DNA of 48,227 bases from Deltaproteobacteria bacterium (GTDB lineage: Bacteria; Myxococcota; XYA12-FULL-58-9; JAFGEK01), in contig JAFGEK010000175.1 of assembly GCA_016931625.1 (NCBI GenBank), positions 1-48,227 of the forward strand, written 5' to 3'. Position numbers and translations under genes: made by a program. The notes under the pieces were generated by a model. It had not been told where the DNA came from and made no database searches. It saw only the letters and a list, made by a program, of their open reading frames with translations. Shown piece by piece: positions 36,586-45,100 of this stretch (position 1 is its first letter; each line of letters starts with the position of its first letter).

Positions 36586-38745
36586 TTAGAGGCTGCAACT
36601 TCCTGAACAGGTGTATTCGTCATCAGAGCATTCTGATTGCCAAAACTCAACTGATGCATCTTTATCATTACCGCTATTATATATATCAAGACAGTACCAA
36701 CCGTTACTCCATCCTGCATCTGACGGATAAACCCATCCCTTATCATTCATACGATAGCGCAATGCTTCAAAAAAACATTCAAAATCAATAAGGTCACCGT
36801 AACTATCTTTATATGGCGCTTTTGCACAACCATGGCGCCATAAACCACCATAGAAATAAACATCATCATCTTTGCTGGCATCTAAATTAGTACAGCGATA
36901 ACTATCTACATTACCCTGTATTTTAATGCGAGTAACACCTATGGGGAGTTTTCCTGTAGAATAATGACCGTTAGAATCTAGTGTAACTAATTTAGCGCCA
37001 GCACAAGCATCGACTTTTTGATTAGACACAGTATTTGAGTCAATACGCCCATCACCGTTTATAGCCGTCACTTTATAATCAAAACTCATCCCTGGCATTA
37101 TAGCACTACCATCACGAACAACATCTATATAACTAGTAGTATTAGCATCAACTTCAGCAATTAATTTAAATGTATCTTCTTCACTATACTTTCCAAAAAT
37201 AGAATATTTTGTAGCATTTCCGGATTTTGTCCAACTAAGACGCATATGAGGCCAGCATGTAGTTTTGCCCAGCATTTGCACGGGAGTACTGACATCTCCC
37301 ATGGTTACTGAAAGTGTAAAAGCTTTTGGTGGATTTGAAATTGCCGGAATAGTAGTACCCACAATCACTGGTGTAACCATGCCTGCAGTTACCGTACGCC
37401 CGCGGACCGTACCATCTTCATTAGTTGCAGCTATTTGATATTCACAAGCAGCACCAGAAGGACAAGTATCTGTTGTTTCAATCGTATTACCATTGTTTGT
37501 ATTTTCAACAATTATTTCGGTAATATCTGGTACTTCATCATCTTTTTTAGCTATACGAGTGACTATATACTCTTTGGGCTTTTCTTGGCGTTTCCAAGAA
37601 ATTTTCACATTACCGTCACCACCATAAGCTGCTGTAGCACCTTCAACTAGTCTAACTGCTTTATTGAGTTGGTCTAATGATAGTTGATAGGCTTTTTTGG
37701 GTTGTAAACTTCCAGAAATAAACATACCGCCATCTTGTTCTTGACGCCACTCAGGCATAGGCCCCCAAACAGTTATGCCGGTACATTCTGGAACTCGCGT
37801 ACAAAAATCAATAGCTTTACGAAATCTTTCGGCTTGGTCGTCTTCACCATTAAATTTTTCAACATCTAACTCAGTTAAATGAATCTCGATACCTAATTTT
37901 GCAAAACGCTGCATATTCTCTAAAACACTAGCATTGATTTGGCTATAACCAGTATAATAGTTATTAAAATGTGCTTGAAAACCAACACAATCTATTAGTT
38001 TGCCTTTACCTGCTTTAACTGAATCTTCGTTAATTTTCTTTATCATTTTATAAGCAGCTTCGCTTTTATCGTTAATACTTCCTTTTTCAGTATAATACTG
38101 CTCAATATTAAAATCATTGTAGCAAAGTAATGGTGGTTCTATACCGCCTTTCTTAAATTCATTTGCAACCTTACGTGCTTCTTCAAAATATTGTGCTACA
38201 CCACCCCAATTGGTGTAATCGTTGCCATATCCACCACGAAATGTACCACTCTCATCGTTAAAAGCTTCGTTTACAACATCCCAAGCATAAAAATTATCGT
38301 TTTTAAATCGTTCCATTGCATATCTGATATTTCCCATCTTTGATCGCCCGCCACCGGGATCACCTTGACTGGTGTGCCAAACTAAATTGTGCCCACGAAA
38401 ATTTTTCATCCCATGTGATTTAGCATAATCCAGAATGGCACGGTCGAGCCCACCACCAATATTACATGGTTTCATCGCATCTTCAGCGGTAGCGGCATTA
38501 TATTCACCTCTGTCTAATACTTTTCTAGCACCAGAACTATTATAGTCATCGCCGATTGCCGAACCGAATATGCGACCGCTTAAAGCTGCAGCCTCACCAA
38601 GTTTTAGTGCTGTTGTTGCAGCATCAACATGTTTTGTCTCATAATCATTTTGGGTTTCAATATTAACATCGCTACCGCATCCAATCATTGTATAACATAT
38701 AGATACAAAAAGTACTGCTCGCGATGAGACATCAATTTTTGACAT
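36586..38745 (-). CDS. GH10 endo-beta-1,4-xylanase lipoprotein
   Basis: 719 residues, ATG with GGAGG 6 nt upstream. A lipobox-like signal sequence (MIGCGS, Cys23) suggests a surface or periplasmic lipid anchor. The GH10 barrel (~50-365) holds GHNLVWHTS, the acid/base Glu in WDVVNEAF and the nucleophile Glu in IHLTELDV. The usual TxENxMKW site reads AEDAMKPCN, a departure close to the substrate site. Two fibronectin type III-like domains follow (~370-460 and ~475-580). The last ~130 residues form a Cys-rich domain that I do not recognise. No other carbohydrate enzyme is nearby. The 363-bp gap to argR is very AT-rich and carries both promoters. Confidence 0.9.
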   Translation of the reverse strand: MSKIDVSSRAVLFVSICYTMIGCGSDVNIETQNDYETKHVDAATTALKLGEAAALSGRIFGSAIGDDYNSSGARKVLDRGEYNAATAEDAMKPCNIGGGLDRAILDYAKSHGMKNFRGHNLVWHTSQGDPGGGRSKMGNIRYAMERFKNDNFYAWDVVNEAFNDESGTFRGGYGNDYTNWGGVAQYFEEARKVANEFKKGGIEPPLLCYNDFNIEQYYTEKGSINDKSEAAYKMIKKINEDSVKAGKGKLIDCVGFQAHFNNYYTGYSQINASVLENMQRFAKLGIEIHLTELDVEKFNGEDDQAERFRKAIDFCTRVPECTGITVWGPMPEWRQEQDGGMFISGSLQPKKAYQLSLDQLNKAVRLVEGATAAYGGDGNVKISWKRQEKPKEYIVTRIAKKDDEVPDITEIIVENTNNGNTIETTDTCPSGAACEYQIAATNEDGTVRGRTVTAGMVTPVIVGTTIPAISNPPKAFTLSVTMGDVSTPVQMLGKTTCWPHMRLSWTKSGNATKYSIFGKYSEEDTFKLIAEVDANTTSYIDVVRDGSAIMPGMSFDYKVTAINGDGRIDSNTVSNQKVDACAGAKLVTLDSNGHYSTGKLPIGVTRIKIQGNVDSYRCTNLDASKDDDVYFYGGLWRHGCAKAPYKDSYGDLIDFECFFEALRYRMNDKGWVYPSDAGWSNGWYCLDIYNSGNDKDASVEFWQSECSDDEYTCSGSCSL

Positions 38746-39108
38746 TAGTTTCCTCCTTCACGATGATTACAGCTAATTTGTAAGATTGTTGTATTTATTA
38801 AATAAGACTGCACTGTCTAACAAAATTGTTACACAAGCAAGCTAAGTTACATCTTTAGAAAGGTTTTTTTATTTATTAAATATTATTTTAGATCATTTTA
38901 AATTATATCATTAATTTAATGTAAAAAACATATTTGTGTAAACTATTATTATTATTTTTCACCACTATTCATTATTAAATATCACTGTAATTAATCTGTT
39001 TTTTTAATAAAACACCCTAATTTTTTATTTTTTTTCTTGCAATTTAATGCGCATTAATACATTTTACGCGCATTAAAATGCACTTAGATACTTAGGTGAC
39101 TTATTGTT
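38746..39108. promoter_or_regulatory. Divergent promoter region, xylanase and argR
   Basis: A 363-bp gap of very AT-rich sequence separates the divergent xylanase and argR genes. The argR-side candidate -35 TTGCAA (39037-39042) and -10 TACATT (39058-39063), spacing 15, are weak. No other feature is seen apart from the palindromes listed separately. Confidence 0.45.
39044..39080 (+). promoter_or_regulatory. Candidate ArgR operator upstream of argR
   Basis: TTAATGCGCATTAA (39044-39057) is a perfect 14-bp palindrome. A second, imperfect one, ATTTTACGCGCATTAAAAT (39061-39079), shares GCGCATTA with it at a 19-bp shift. ArgR commonly binds paired palindromic ARG boxes about two helix turns apart, though the E. 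coli consensus is different. The first box lies in the spacer of the likely promoter, as expected for autoregulation. Confidence 0.5.
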
Positions 39109-39588
39109 ATGCCGAACAAAATTGAAAATTGGTCAGAACGGCACGCTACTATTCGTAATATTCTCGCCACTTGCGAAATCCACAGTCAAACTGAATTAGT
39201 GTCACACCTTAAACACGATGGATACTATATTACTCAGTCAAGTGTCTCACGCGACCTCGCAGAAATTCGCGCTTTCAAGGTAGATGGCCGTTATGTCACA
39301 GCTAAAACTTTATATAGTGCTGATTCTGTATCTGATTCTTTAACGCCAAAACACCTATCATTTAAGGATGATATCCTTAATGTAGCACCTGCTGGTCCTT
39401 ACATGCTGGTAATAAAAACACCAGTAGGTCGAGCTGCTTCTGTTGGTATTGCATTAGATCAAACGCATTGGCCAGAAATCATCGGTACTATTGCCGGTGA
39501 TGATACTGTATTTGTTGCAACTAGTGGTCGGCGAAATCAAAGTCATTTACAGGTACGTCTTACAGGGATTGCTGCGGAGAAAATTTAA
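39109..39588 (+). CDS. argR: Arginine repressor
   Basis: 159 residues. An N-terminal winged helix (TQSSVSRDLAEI, ~residue 45) is followed by a C-terminal arginine-binding, hexamerisation domain ending HWPEIIGTIAGDDTVFVAT. The conserved GTIAGDDT loop holds the arginine-binding Asp pair. It should repress this operon when arginine is plentiful. AGGTGA lies 9 nt before the ATG. It is the first gene of the arg operon, with argG starting right after its stop codon. Confidence 0.95.
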   Translation: MPNKIENWSERHATIRNILATCEIHSQTELVSHLKHDGYYITQSSVSRDLAEIRAFKVDGRYVTAKTLYSADSVSDSLTPKHLSFKDDILNVAPAGPYMLVIKTPVGRAASVGIALDQTHWPEIIGTIAGDDTVFVATSGRRNQSHLQVRLTGIAAEKI

Positions 39589-40806
39589 ATGTCTCAACCA
39601 ATAATATTAGCCTATAGTGGCGGTTTGGATACGTCTTTTCTCGTTCCTTATTTAAATGAACGATACAGTTCACCCATTATCACGGTTTCTGTTGATACCG
39701 GTGGCCTAACTGAAGATGACCGTGTGCGCATGAAAGAACGCGCTCTTAGCATCGGAGCGACTGAACATCACCTCATTGATGCTCGTTCAGAATATTTTAG
39801 CGAAGTTTTAAAATATTTAATTATGGGCAATGTCTTGCGCGGACACCTTTACCCTCTTTCAGTTGGCGCCGAGCGATCTTTGCAAGCGCGTATGGTTGCT
39901 CATTTGGCTTTGCAAAAAAATGCCCGTGCTATTGCCCATGGTTCAACGGCAGCAGGTAATGACCAAGTTAGATTTGAAGTAGCATTGCGCACCCTTGCCC
40001 CTGGTCTTGAAATCTTAGCACCAGTGCGTGATGAGGGCTTTTCACGGGAATTTGAAGTTAATTATTTACATGAACGAGGGCATATCTTTCCTGCACAACG
40101 GGCAAGCTATTCAGTTAATAGTGGTTTATGGGGATGTACTATTGGAGGCCGCGAGACCAATGACACTGTTGAACCACTACCAGAAGATGCATGGGTTCTC
40201 TCAAAAGGTGCCTTAAACAACCCTTTGCCTGCTGAGACACATTATATTAGTTATACTTCTGGCGTACCCACTGCCATTGATGACCGAAATTATGAACCGG
40301 TAGTTTTAATTGAACACCTAAATATTCTAGGCGCTCGTTTTGCTATTGGCCGTGGCATTCATCTTGGTGATACTATTTTTGGCCTTAAAGGCCGGGTCGC
40401 CTTTGAAGCACCCGCTGCAGCGATAATAATTACTTGCCATCGCGAACTTGAAAAACTTGTGCTCACTGCAAAGCAACAGCGGGTAAAAGATATGGTGTCA
40501 CAAATTTATGGTGACCTTGTACATGAAGCACAATATTTAGAACCTGTATGCCGCGATATTGAGGCTCTTTTTATTTCAAGCCAAGAACGCGTTTGTGGCA
40601 AAGTACGTTTTGCGCTTAGACCTGGGTCAATTTTTGTTGAAGGTGTTAGCTCACCATACTCTCTAAAACATGCTTCACGTGGTGTTTATGGCGAGGCAGC
40701 CGGCGAATGGTCTGCGGCTGATGCACTTGGCTTCTCACGCTTATTAGGTTTACCATCAATACTACATGCTCAAGTAGGCGGTGTTCCAACAACAAAAGGT
40801 ACTTAA
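39589..40806 (+). CDS. argG: Argininosuccinate synthase
   Basis: 405 residues. The ATP pyrophosphatase motif YSGGLDTSF is at residue 9. AHGSTAAGNDQVRFE and YSVNSGLWGCTIGGRE are the citrulline- and aspartate-binding stretches. It joins citrulline and aspartate with ATP to argininosuccinate. The start directly follows the argR TAA, with GGAG inside argR as the ribosome-binding site. Confidence 0.96.
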   Translation: MSQPIILAYSGGLDTSFLVPYLNERYSSPIITVSVDTGGLTEDDRVRMKERALSIGATEHHLIDARSEYFSEVLKYLIMGNVLRGHLYPLSVGAERSLQARMVAHLALQKNARAIAHGSTAAGNDQVRFEVALRTLAPGLEILAPVRDEGFSREFEVNYLHERGHIFPAQRASYSVNSGLWGCTIGGRETNDTVEPLPEDAWVLSKGALNNPLPAETHYISYTSGVPTAIDDRNYEPVVLIEHLNILGARFAIGRGIHLGDTIFGLKGRVAFEAPAAAIIITCHRELEKLVLTAKQQRVKDMVSQIYGDLVHEAQYLEPVCRDIEALFISSQERVCGKVRFALRPGSIFVEGVSSPYSLKHASRGVYGEAAGEWSAADALGFSRLLGLPSILHAQVGGVPTTKGT

Positions 40807-40808
40807 AC

Positions 40809-41858
40809 GTGAGAAGTGTATTACTCGATAAGAGAAGCTCGGTTACTCTTAATTGTCATCTATCACGAGAGGTACGCCTAGCAACTGATATTTCTGCTAG
40901 TGAAGGTAGTGTTGTAGCAGTTCGTGTGCTCACGAGTAAAAGCACTTATAACCAACTTGAACTTGTGTCTGGTCGCTTTTCTACAATTAAGCCCGGCGAT
41001 GTCTGTGCTGTTTGCTTAGGCCATCGTAAAGCATTATTTGGTTATGCAGGTCATTTACCTGACACAGTATCAGTAGGTGATCACTTACATATTCTTAATT
41101 TGGGTGGCGTATTAGGAGTATGTGATAGTATCAACCCCGACTTTGGTGAACCGTTTGTTTGCGAAGTTTTAGGGCAAATTTTACATTTCCCTTATCTTGG
41201 TGAACGTATTGGTATACCGGCAAATATAAATCAGGGTGCTCTCCCTTTAAATGAGAACATTACTCTTAATAACATTCCTGTAGTCGCAGTAGTTGGTAGT
41301 TCAATGGGGGCAGGTAAAACCGCAGCTGCTTGTGCACTAGTGCAATCTTTTACTCATAAGGGTCTAAATGTTGCTGCCGGCAAAGCCACAGGCGTTTCTT
41401 TGCGTCGAGATATTCTCTCAATGAACGATGCTGGCGCACAGCAAACTTTAATATTCACTGATTTTGGTATAGTTACGACTACAACAAACAATGCCCCCTT
41501 GGTCACACGTTCACTACTTTCACATTTAGCGACACAAAATCCTGATGTAATCGTAATTGAGTTAGGTGATGGTCTTTTGGGGCTCTATGGAGTTGATTCT
41601 ATTTTGGCTGACCCCGAACTTAGACAAAGTTTTAGTGCTGTAGTTTTGGCTGCCAGTGACCCAGTAGCTGCTTGGGGTGGTGTACATTTACTTGATGAAC
41701 AATATGGTCTTAAAACAGCAGTTGTTACCGGACCGGCCACTGATAATACCGCTGGTATAAACATTGTAGAAACACAAACCAAGGTTACTAGTTTTAACGC
41801 ACGCACCAATGCTGATGATTTAAGCAACCAAATTCTCATCGGTATTGGGTTATCATGA
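40809..41858 (+). CDS. Unassigned SIMIBI-type P-loop protein in arg operon
   Basis: 349 residues, GTG start 2 nt after the argG stop. The first ~155 residues look beta-rich and I do not recognise them. Then comes a P-loop domain: VVGSSMGAGKTAAACAL (residues ~161-177), KATGVSLRRDILSM, IFTDFGIV, and PDVIVIELGDGLLG. The G-x5-G-K-T spacing is that of BioD, CobQ and DUF1611-type SIMIBI proteins, not the classic Walker A. DUF1611 includes DgcN, described as a D-glutamate N-acetyltransferase, and the ATG-D-F and E-x-G blocks here have a loosely similar order. No enzyme known in arginine synthesis looks like this. The position between argG and argC in an operon with no acyltransferase gene makes an acyl-transfer or regulatory role plausible, not shown. 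Confidence 0.7.
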   Translation: MRSVLLDKRSSVTLNCHLSREVRLATDISASEGSVVAVRVLTSKSTYNQLELVSGRFSTIKPGDVCAVCLGHRKALFGYAGHLPDTVSVGDHLHILNLGGVLGVCDSINPDFGEPFVCEVLGQILHFPYLGERIGIPANINQGALPLNENITLNNIPVVAVVGSSMGAGKTAAACALVQSFTHKGLNVAAGKATGVSLRRDILSMNDAGAQQTLIFTDFGIVTTTTNNAPLVTRSLLSHLATQNPDVIVIELGDGLLGLYGVDSILADPELRQSFSAVVLAASDPVAAWGGVHLLDEQYGLKTAVVTGPATDNTAGINIVETQTKVTSFNARTNADDLSNQILIGIGLS

Positions 41859-41879
41859 AAAAAATTGAGGATTAAAATT

Positions 41880-42953
41880 ATGAATGAAACAAAACGCATT
41901 CCTATCGCTATTCTTGGTGGCACAGGTTACGTTGCTGGCGAGCTTGCTCGTTTATTGCAAAATCACCCGCGCTTTATACTTGCAACGATAGCTTCAACAA
42001 GTCAGGTTGGTGAGCCCGTAGTTAAAGCTTTTCCACATCTTGCCGGTACCAATGCTGATGGCCTTGCTTTTACGGCTCCTGAAGATATTGCACGGTTATT
42101 TACTGCTAATGCTGAAGTTGGTGTCTTTGCCGCCACACCTCATGGGGCAACTGCAGCATTACTCGATATTGTATTAAGTGCTGCCGAACGTACTAAAACC
42201 AAATTACATGCAGTAGATTTATCAGCCGATTTTCGCTTTGCTGATGTTGCTACTTACGAACAAATTTATGGCCAGACCCACCCCACTCCGCAACGAATAA
42301 AAGAATTCACTTGTGCTGTACCTGAACATTTTCAAGGTAAACCAACTGGGCACGCAACCCAACCAGGTTGTTATACCACCTCGGTGGTGCTTGCTGCATA
42401 TCCATTTTTAGCTGCTGATCTCATCGAACATGAAATTTTCGTCTCTGCAATCACCGGTAGCTCTGGTGGTGGTCGTAAACTTGCTGAAAATGCTCATCAC
42501 CCAGCGAGGCGCAGTAATCTCTACTCATATAATGCCTTGGCGCATCGCCATGAACATGAAATGCGCATTTTCCTTTCATCTGCCAGTGGCGGTCGCACTC
42601 CCGAAGTTGAGTTTGTACCGCATGCTGGCCCCTATGTTCGTGGTATACACTCGACTTTGCGCTTACGTTTGCGCGATGCCTTGCCTGCCAATGTTTTGGT
42701 TGATCGCATCAATCGTTTTTATTCGCATAGTCCATTTGTACATGCTACTTTGGCACCACCCATGTTAACTGAAGTGGTTGGCACCAATCGTTGTCGCATT
42801 GGTGTATCAGTTCGTGGTCGTACGGCTATCGTTACCTCAGCAATTGATAACTTAGTAAAAGGTGCCGCTGGTGGTGGCGTACAATGGATGAATCGACTTT
42901 TTGATTTGCCTGATGAAACAGGTTTACAACTCCCTGGAATAGGATGGTACTAA
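41880..42953 (+). CDS. argC: N-acetyl-gamma-glutamyl-phosphate reductase
   Basis: About 357 residues from ATG 41880 (GAGG 9 nt upstream; ATG 41865 is also in frame). GGTGYVAGELARLL is the NADP motif. The catalytic Cys lies in QPGCYTTSV, and the His in HRHEHEM. It reduces the acylglutamyl phosphate to the semialdehyde. The dehydrogenase could take an N-acetyl or N-succinyl substrate; the sequence does not say which. It follows the P-loop protein by 21 bp. Confidence 0.95.
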   Translation: MNETKRIPIAILGGTGYVAGELARLLQNHPRFILATIASTSQVGEPVVKAFPHLAGTNADGLAFTAPEDIARLFTANAEVGVFAATPHGATAALLDIVLSAAERTKTKLHAVDLSADFRFADVATYEQIYGQTHPTPQRIKEFTCAVPEHFQGKPTGHATQPGCYTTSVVLAAYPFLAADLIEHEIFVSAITGSSGGGRKLAENAHHPARRSNLYSYNALAHRHEHEMRIFLSSASGGRTPEVEFVPHAGPYVRGIHSTLRLRLRDALPANVLVDRINRFYSHSPFVHATLAPPMLTEVVGTNRCRIGVSVRGRTAIVTSAIDNLVKGAAGGGVQWMNRLFDLPDETGLQLPGIGWY

Positions 42954-42958
42954 TCCCA

Positions 42959-44086
42959 ATGAAAAGCGCATTGCTATCCGCATTTAAACAAATTGATGTT
43001 GAGCCATCTCGAGGTGAAGGCATGTGGCTTTTCACCGAAGATGGTGACCGCTATTTAGATTTTTATGGTGGCCATGCTGTCGCCCTATTAGGCAATTGTC
43101 ACCCTCGTTTAACTAAAGTTTTAAGTAATCAAGCTCACACCTTATTTTTTCAAACTAATCTTGTGCCCTTAGCAATTCGTGAACGAGCCGCACAACGTTT
43201 GGCGAGTTTTGCTCCCCAAGGTTTAGCAAATGTCTTTTTTGTTAATTCAGGTGCTGAAGCCAACGAAAATGCTTTACGCGTGTCTTTTCGTGCCACGGGG
43301 CGCAAAAAAGTTGCTGCTGTAGCGGGCGCTTTTCATGGTCGTACCGCAGCCGCTGCGACTATTACCGCTGGGCATGAAAAATGGTACGGCTTTCCGCAAA
43401 AACCCTTTGAGGTAGATTTTATTCCTTTTGATGATATCAATGAGTTAAACAATATACTTAATAGCGATACTGCGGCCCTTATTTTCGAACCAGTTCAAGG
43501 CGTGGCTGGCGCACGTGCAATGAGTCAAGAGTTTATTAATGCCGCTCGCAAAATAACCAGTGAGAGAGGCATTGTTCTAATTTTTGATGAAGTGCAATGC
43601 GGCCTTGGGCGCACTGGCTGGCCCTTTGCTGCCCAGGCTTATGGCGTTACCCCAGACATTATTACAACTGCCAAAGGTATCGCCGGCGGATTCCCGGCTG
43701 GGGCTATGTTATGCAATGATGAACTTGCTAAAACTGTTACCCCAGGTGCATTAGGTACTACCTTTGGTGGTGGCCCATTAGCTTGTGCATTAATTGAGGC
43801 GGTTATTGATACCATTGAAGAATTAAATTTATTACCCAATGTTCGTCGTCTCTCTGAACGCATTAAAAACGAAGCGGTAGTTGGCCCAATTACCAAAGTT
43901 CAGGGAATGGGTTTTCTCTTAGGTTTGCATACAAACATACCCGCAGCAGAGGTTCTTACTGCACTTAGGTCAAAGAAAATTTTGGCTGGTGGTGCCGCCG
44001 ACCCAAATATTGTTCGTCTTCTACCTCCATTAATTCTTGAAGATGCTCACGTTGATGCATTAATTGCTGCGCTTACGGATATCTAA
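42959..44086 (+). CDS. argD: Acylornithine aminotransferase
   Basis: About 375 residues. LDFYGGHAVALLGNCHP, FVNSGAEANENAL, IFDEVQCGLGRTG and the PLP Lys in TTAKGIAGGFPAG define the class-III aminotransferase of the ArgD type. It converts the acylglutamate semialdehyde to acylornithine with glutamate as amino donor. ATG 42959 lies 5 nt after argC; ATG 42944 inside argC is an alternative. Confidence 0.94.
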   Translation: MKSALLSAFKQIDVEPSRGEGMWLFTEDGDRYLDFYGGHAVALLGNCHPRLTKVLSNQAHTLFFQTNLVPLAIRERAAQRLASFAPQGLANVFFVNSGAEANENALRVSFRATGRKKVAAVAGAFHGRTAAAATITAGHEKWYGFPQKPFEVDFIPFDDINELNNILNSDTAALIFEPVQGVAGARAMSQEFINAARKITSERGIVLIFDEVQCGLGRTGWPFAAQAYGVTPDIITTAKGIAGGFPAGAMLCNDELAKTVTPGALGTTFGGGPLACALIEAVIDTIEELNLLPNVRRLSERIKNEAVVGPITKVQGMGFLLGLHTNIPAAEVLTALRSKKILAGGAADPNIVRLLPPLILEDAHVDALIAALTDI

Positions 44087-45100
44087 ATGAAAAGCTACCT
44101 TGATTTATCCGCATTACCTCATGACTCCATCGAACGGCTTTTAGCACGAGCGCGAGTGCTAAAAGAAAAACCGCTTAATGATGCCTTGCGAGGTCGAGTT
44201 ATTGCTTTGGTTTTTATGAACCCATCGCTACGTACCTTAGCCTCGATGCAAGCTGGCATTGCCCAACTTGGTGGTAATTCATTTGTTATTCAACCCGGCA
44301 GCGGTTCTTGGAAATTAGAGACCCGTTTAGGGGTAGTGATGGATGGTGATGCTGTAGAGCATGTCCGAGAAGCTATACCTGTCTTATCACGCTATGCTGA
44401 TGCGTTAGCAGTTCGTTGTTTTGCCTCAGGCCAAAATATCGATGAAGACCTTGCTGATTCTACCATACAAGCTATGGCAGATTTATGCCCCAAACCTTTT
44501 ATCAATTTAGAATCTGGGCTCTCACATCCTTGCCAAGCTTTAGCTGATTGGCGCACCCTTGATGACTTAAATATTCCACGTTCAGGCGGACGTTTTGTAT
44601 TGTCTTGGGCATACCATCCCAAACCCTTGGCTTATGCAGTACCAGCATCAGCACTTAATATGGCGGTGCATCGTGGTATGCATGTAACTATCTTGCGACC
44701 TGTTGGTTATGCCCTGCCAGCAGCAATCATTCAAAGAGCTCATGAATTAGCAAAATTATCAGGGGCCACCATAAGTGAAACCTCTGATCGCAGCGAAGGC
44801 ATGCGTGACGCTGATGTGATGTATGTTAAAAGTTGGTCAGCTCCCTCTTGCTATGGTGATCCAAGCGAAGAAACAAAACTTCGCGCGCCGTATCGTGATT
44901 GGTGTGTACATGAAAGTTGGTTTGCTACTGCTAAAAAAGATGCTAAAGTAATGCACTGCTTGCCAGTACGTCGTAATGTTAAAATAAGTGATGAAGTGCT
45001 TGATGGTCCGCGCAGTGTTGTAATCGATGAAGCTGAAAACCGCCTGCATGTTCAAAAAGCCGTGCTCATGGAAATGTTGGCAAAGGATTATCCATGGTAG
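44087..45100 (+). CDS. argF': N-acyl-ornithine carbamoyltransferase (succinyl-like residue)
   Basis: 337 residues; the start follows the argD TAA directly. It is of the AOTCase/SOTCase family, not OTCase. It has FMNPSLRTLASMQAG (carbamoyl-phosphate loop, SLRTL), WKLET...MDGDAVEH, HPKPL, MHCLPVRRNVK and ENRLHVQKA (carries the family Lys). In known members the residue after MDGD-x is Glu92 in Xanthomonas AOTCase and Pro90 in Bacteroides SOTCase. Here it is Val90 (MDGDAVEH). In the published exchange work E92V in AOTCase gave succinylornithine activity. The SOTCase-like WKLET is also present, while the C-terminal half reads more like AOTCase. So the substrate is probably N-succinyl-ornithine or an undefined acyl form. 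argB overlaps its end by 7 bases. Confidence 0.9.
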   Translation: MKSYLDLSALPHDSIERLLARARVLKEKPLNDALRGRVIALVFMNPSLRTLASMQAGIAQLGGNSFVIQPGSGSWKLETRLGVVMDGDAVEHVREAIPVLSRYADALAVRCFASGQNIDEDLADSTIQAMADLCPKPFINLESGLSHPCQALADWRTLDDLNIPRSGGRFVLSWAYHPKPLAYAVPASALNMAVHRGMHVTILRPVGYALPAAIIQRAHELAKLSGATISETSDRSEGMRDADVMYVKSWSAPSCYGDPSEETKLRAPYRDWCVHESWFATAKKDAKVMHCLPVRRNVKISDEVLDGPRSVVIDEAENRLHVQKAVLMEMLAKDYPW

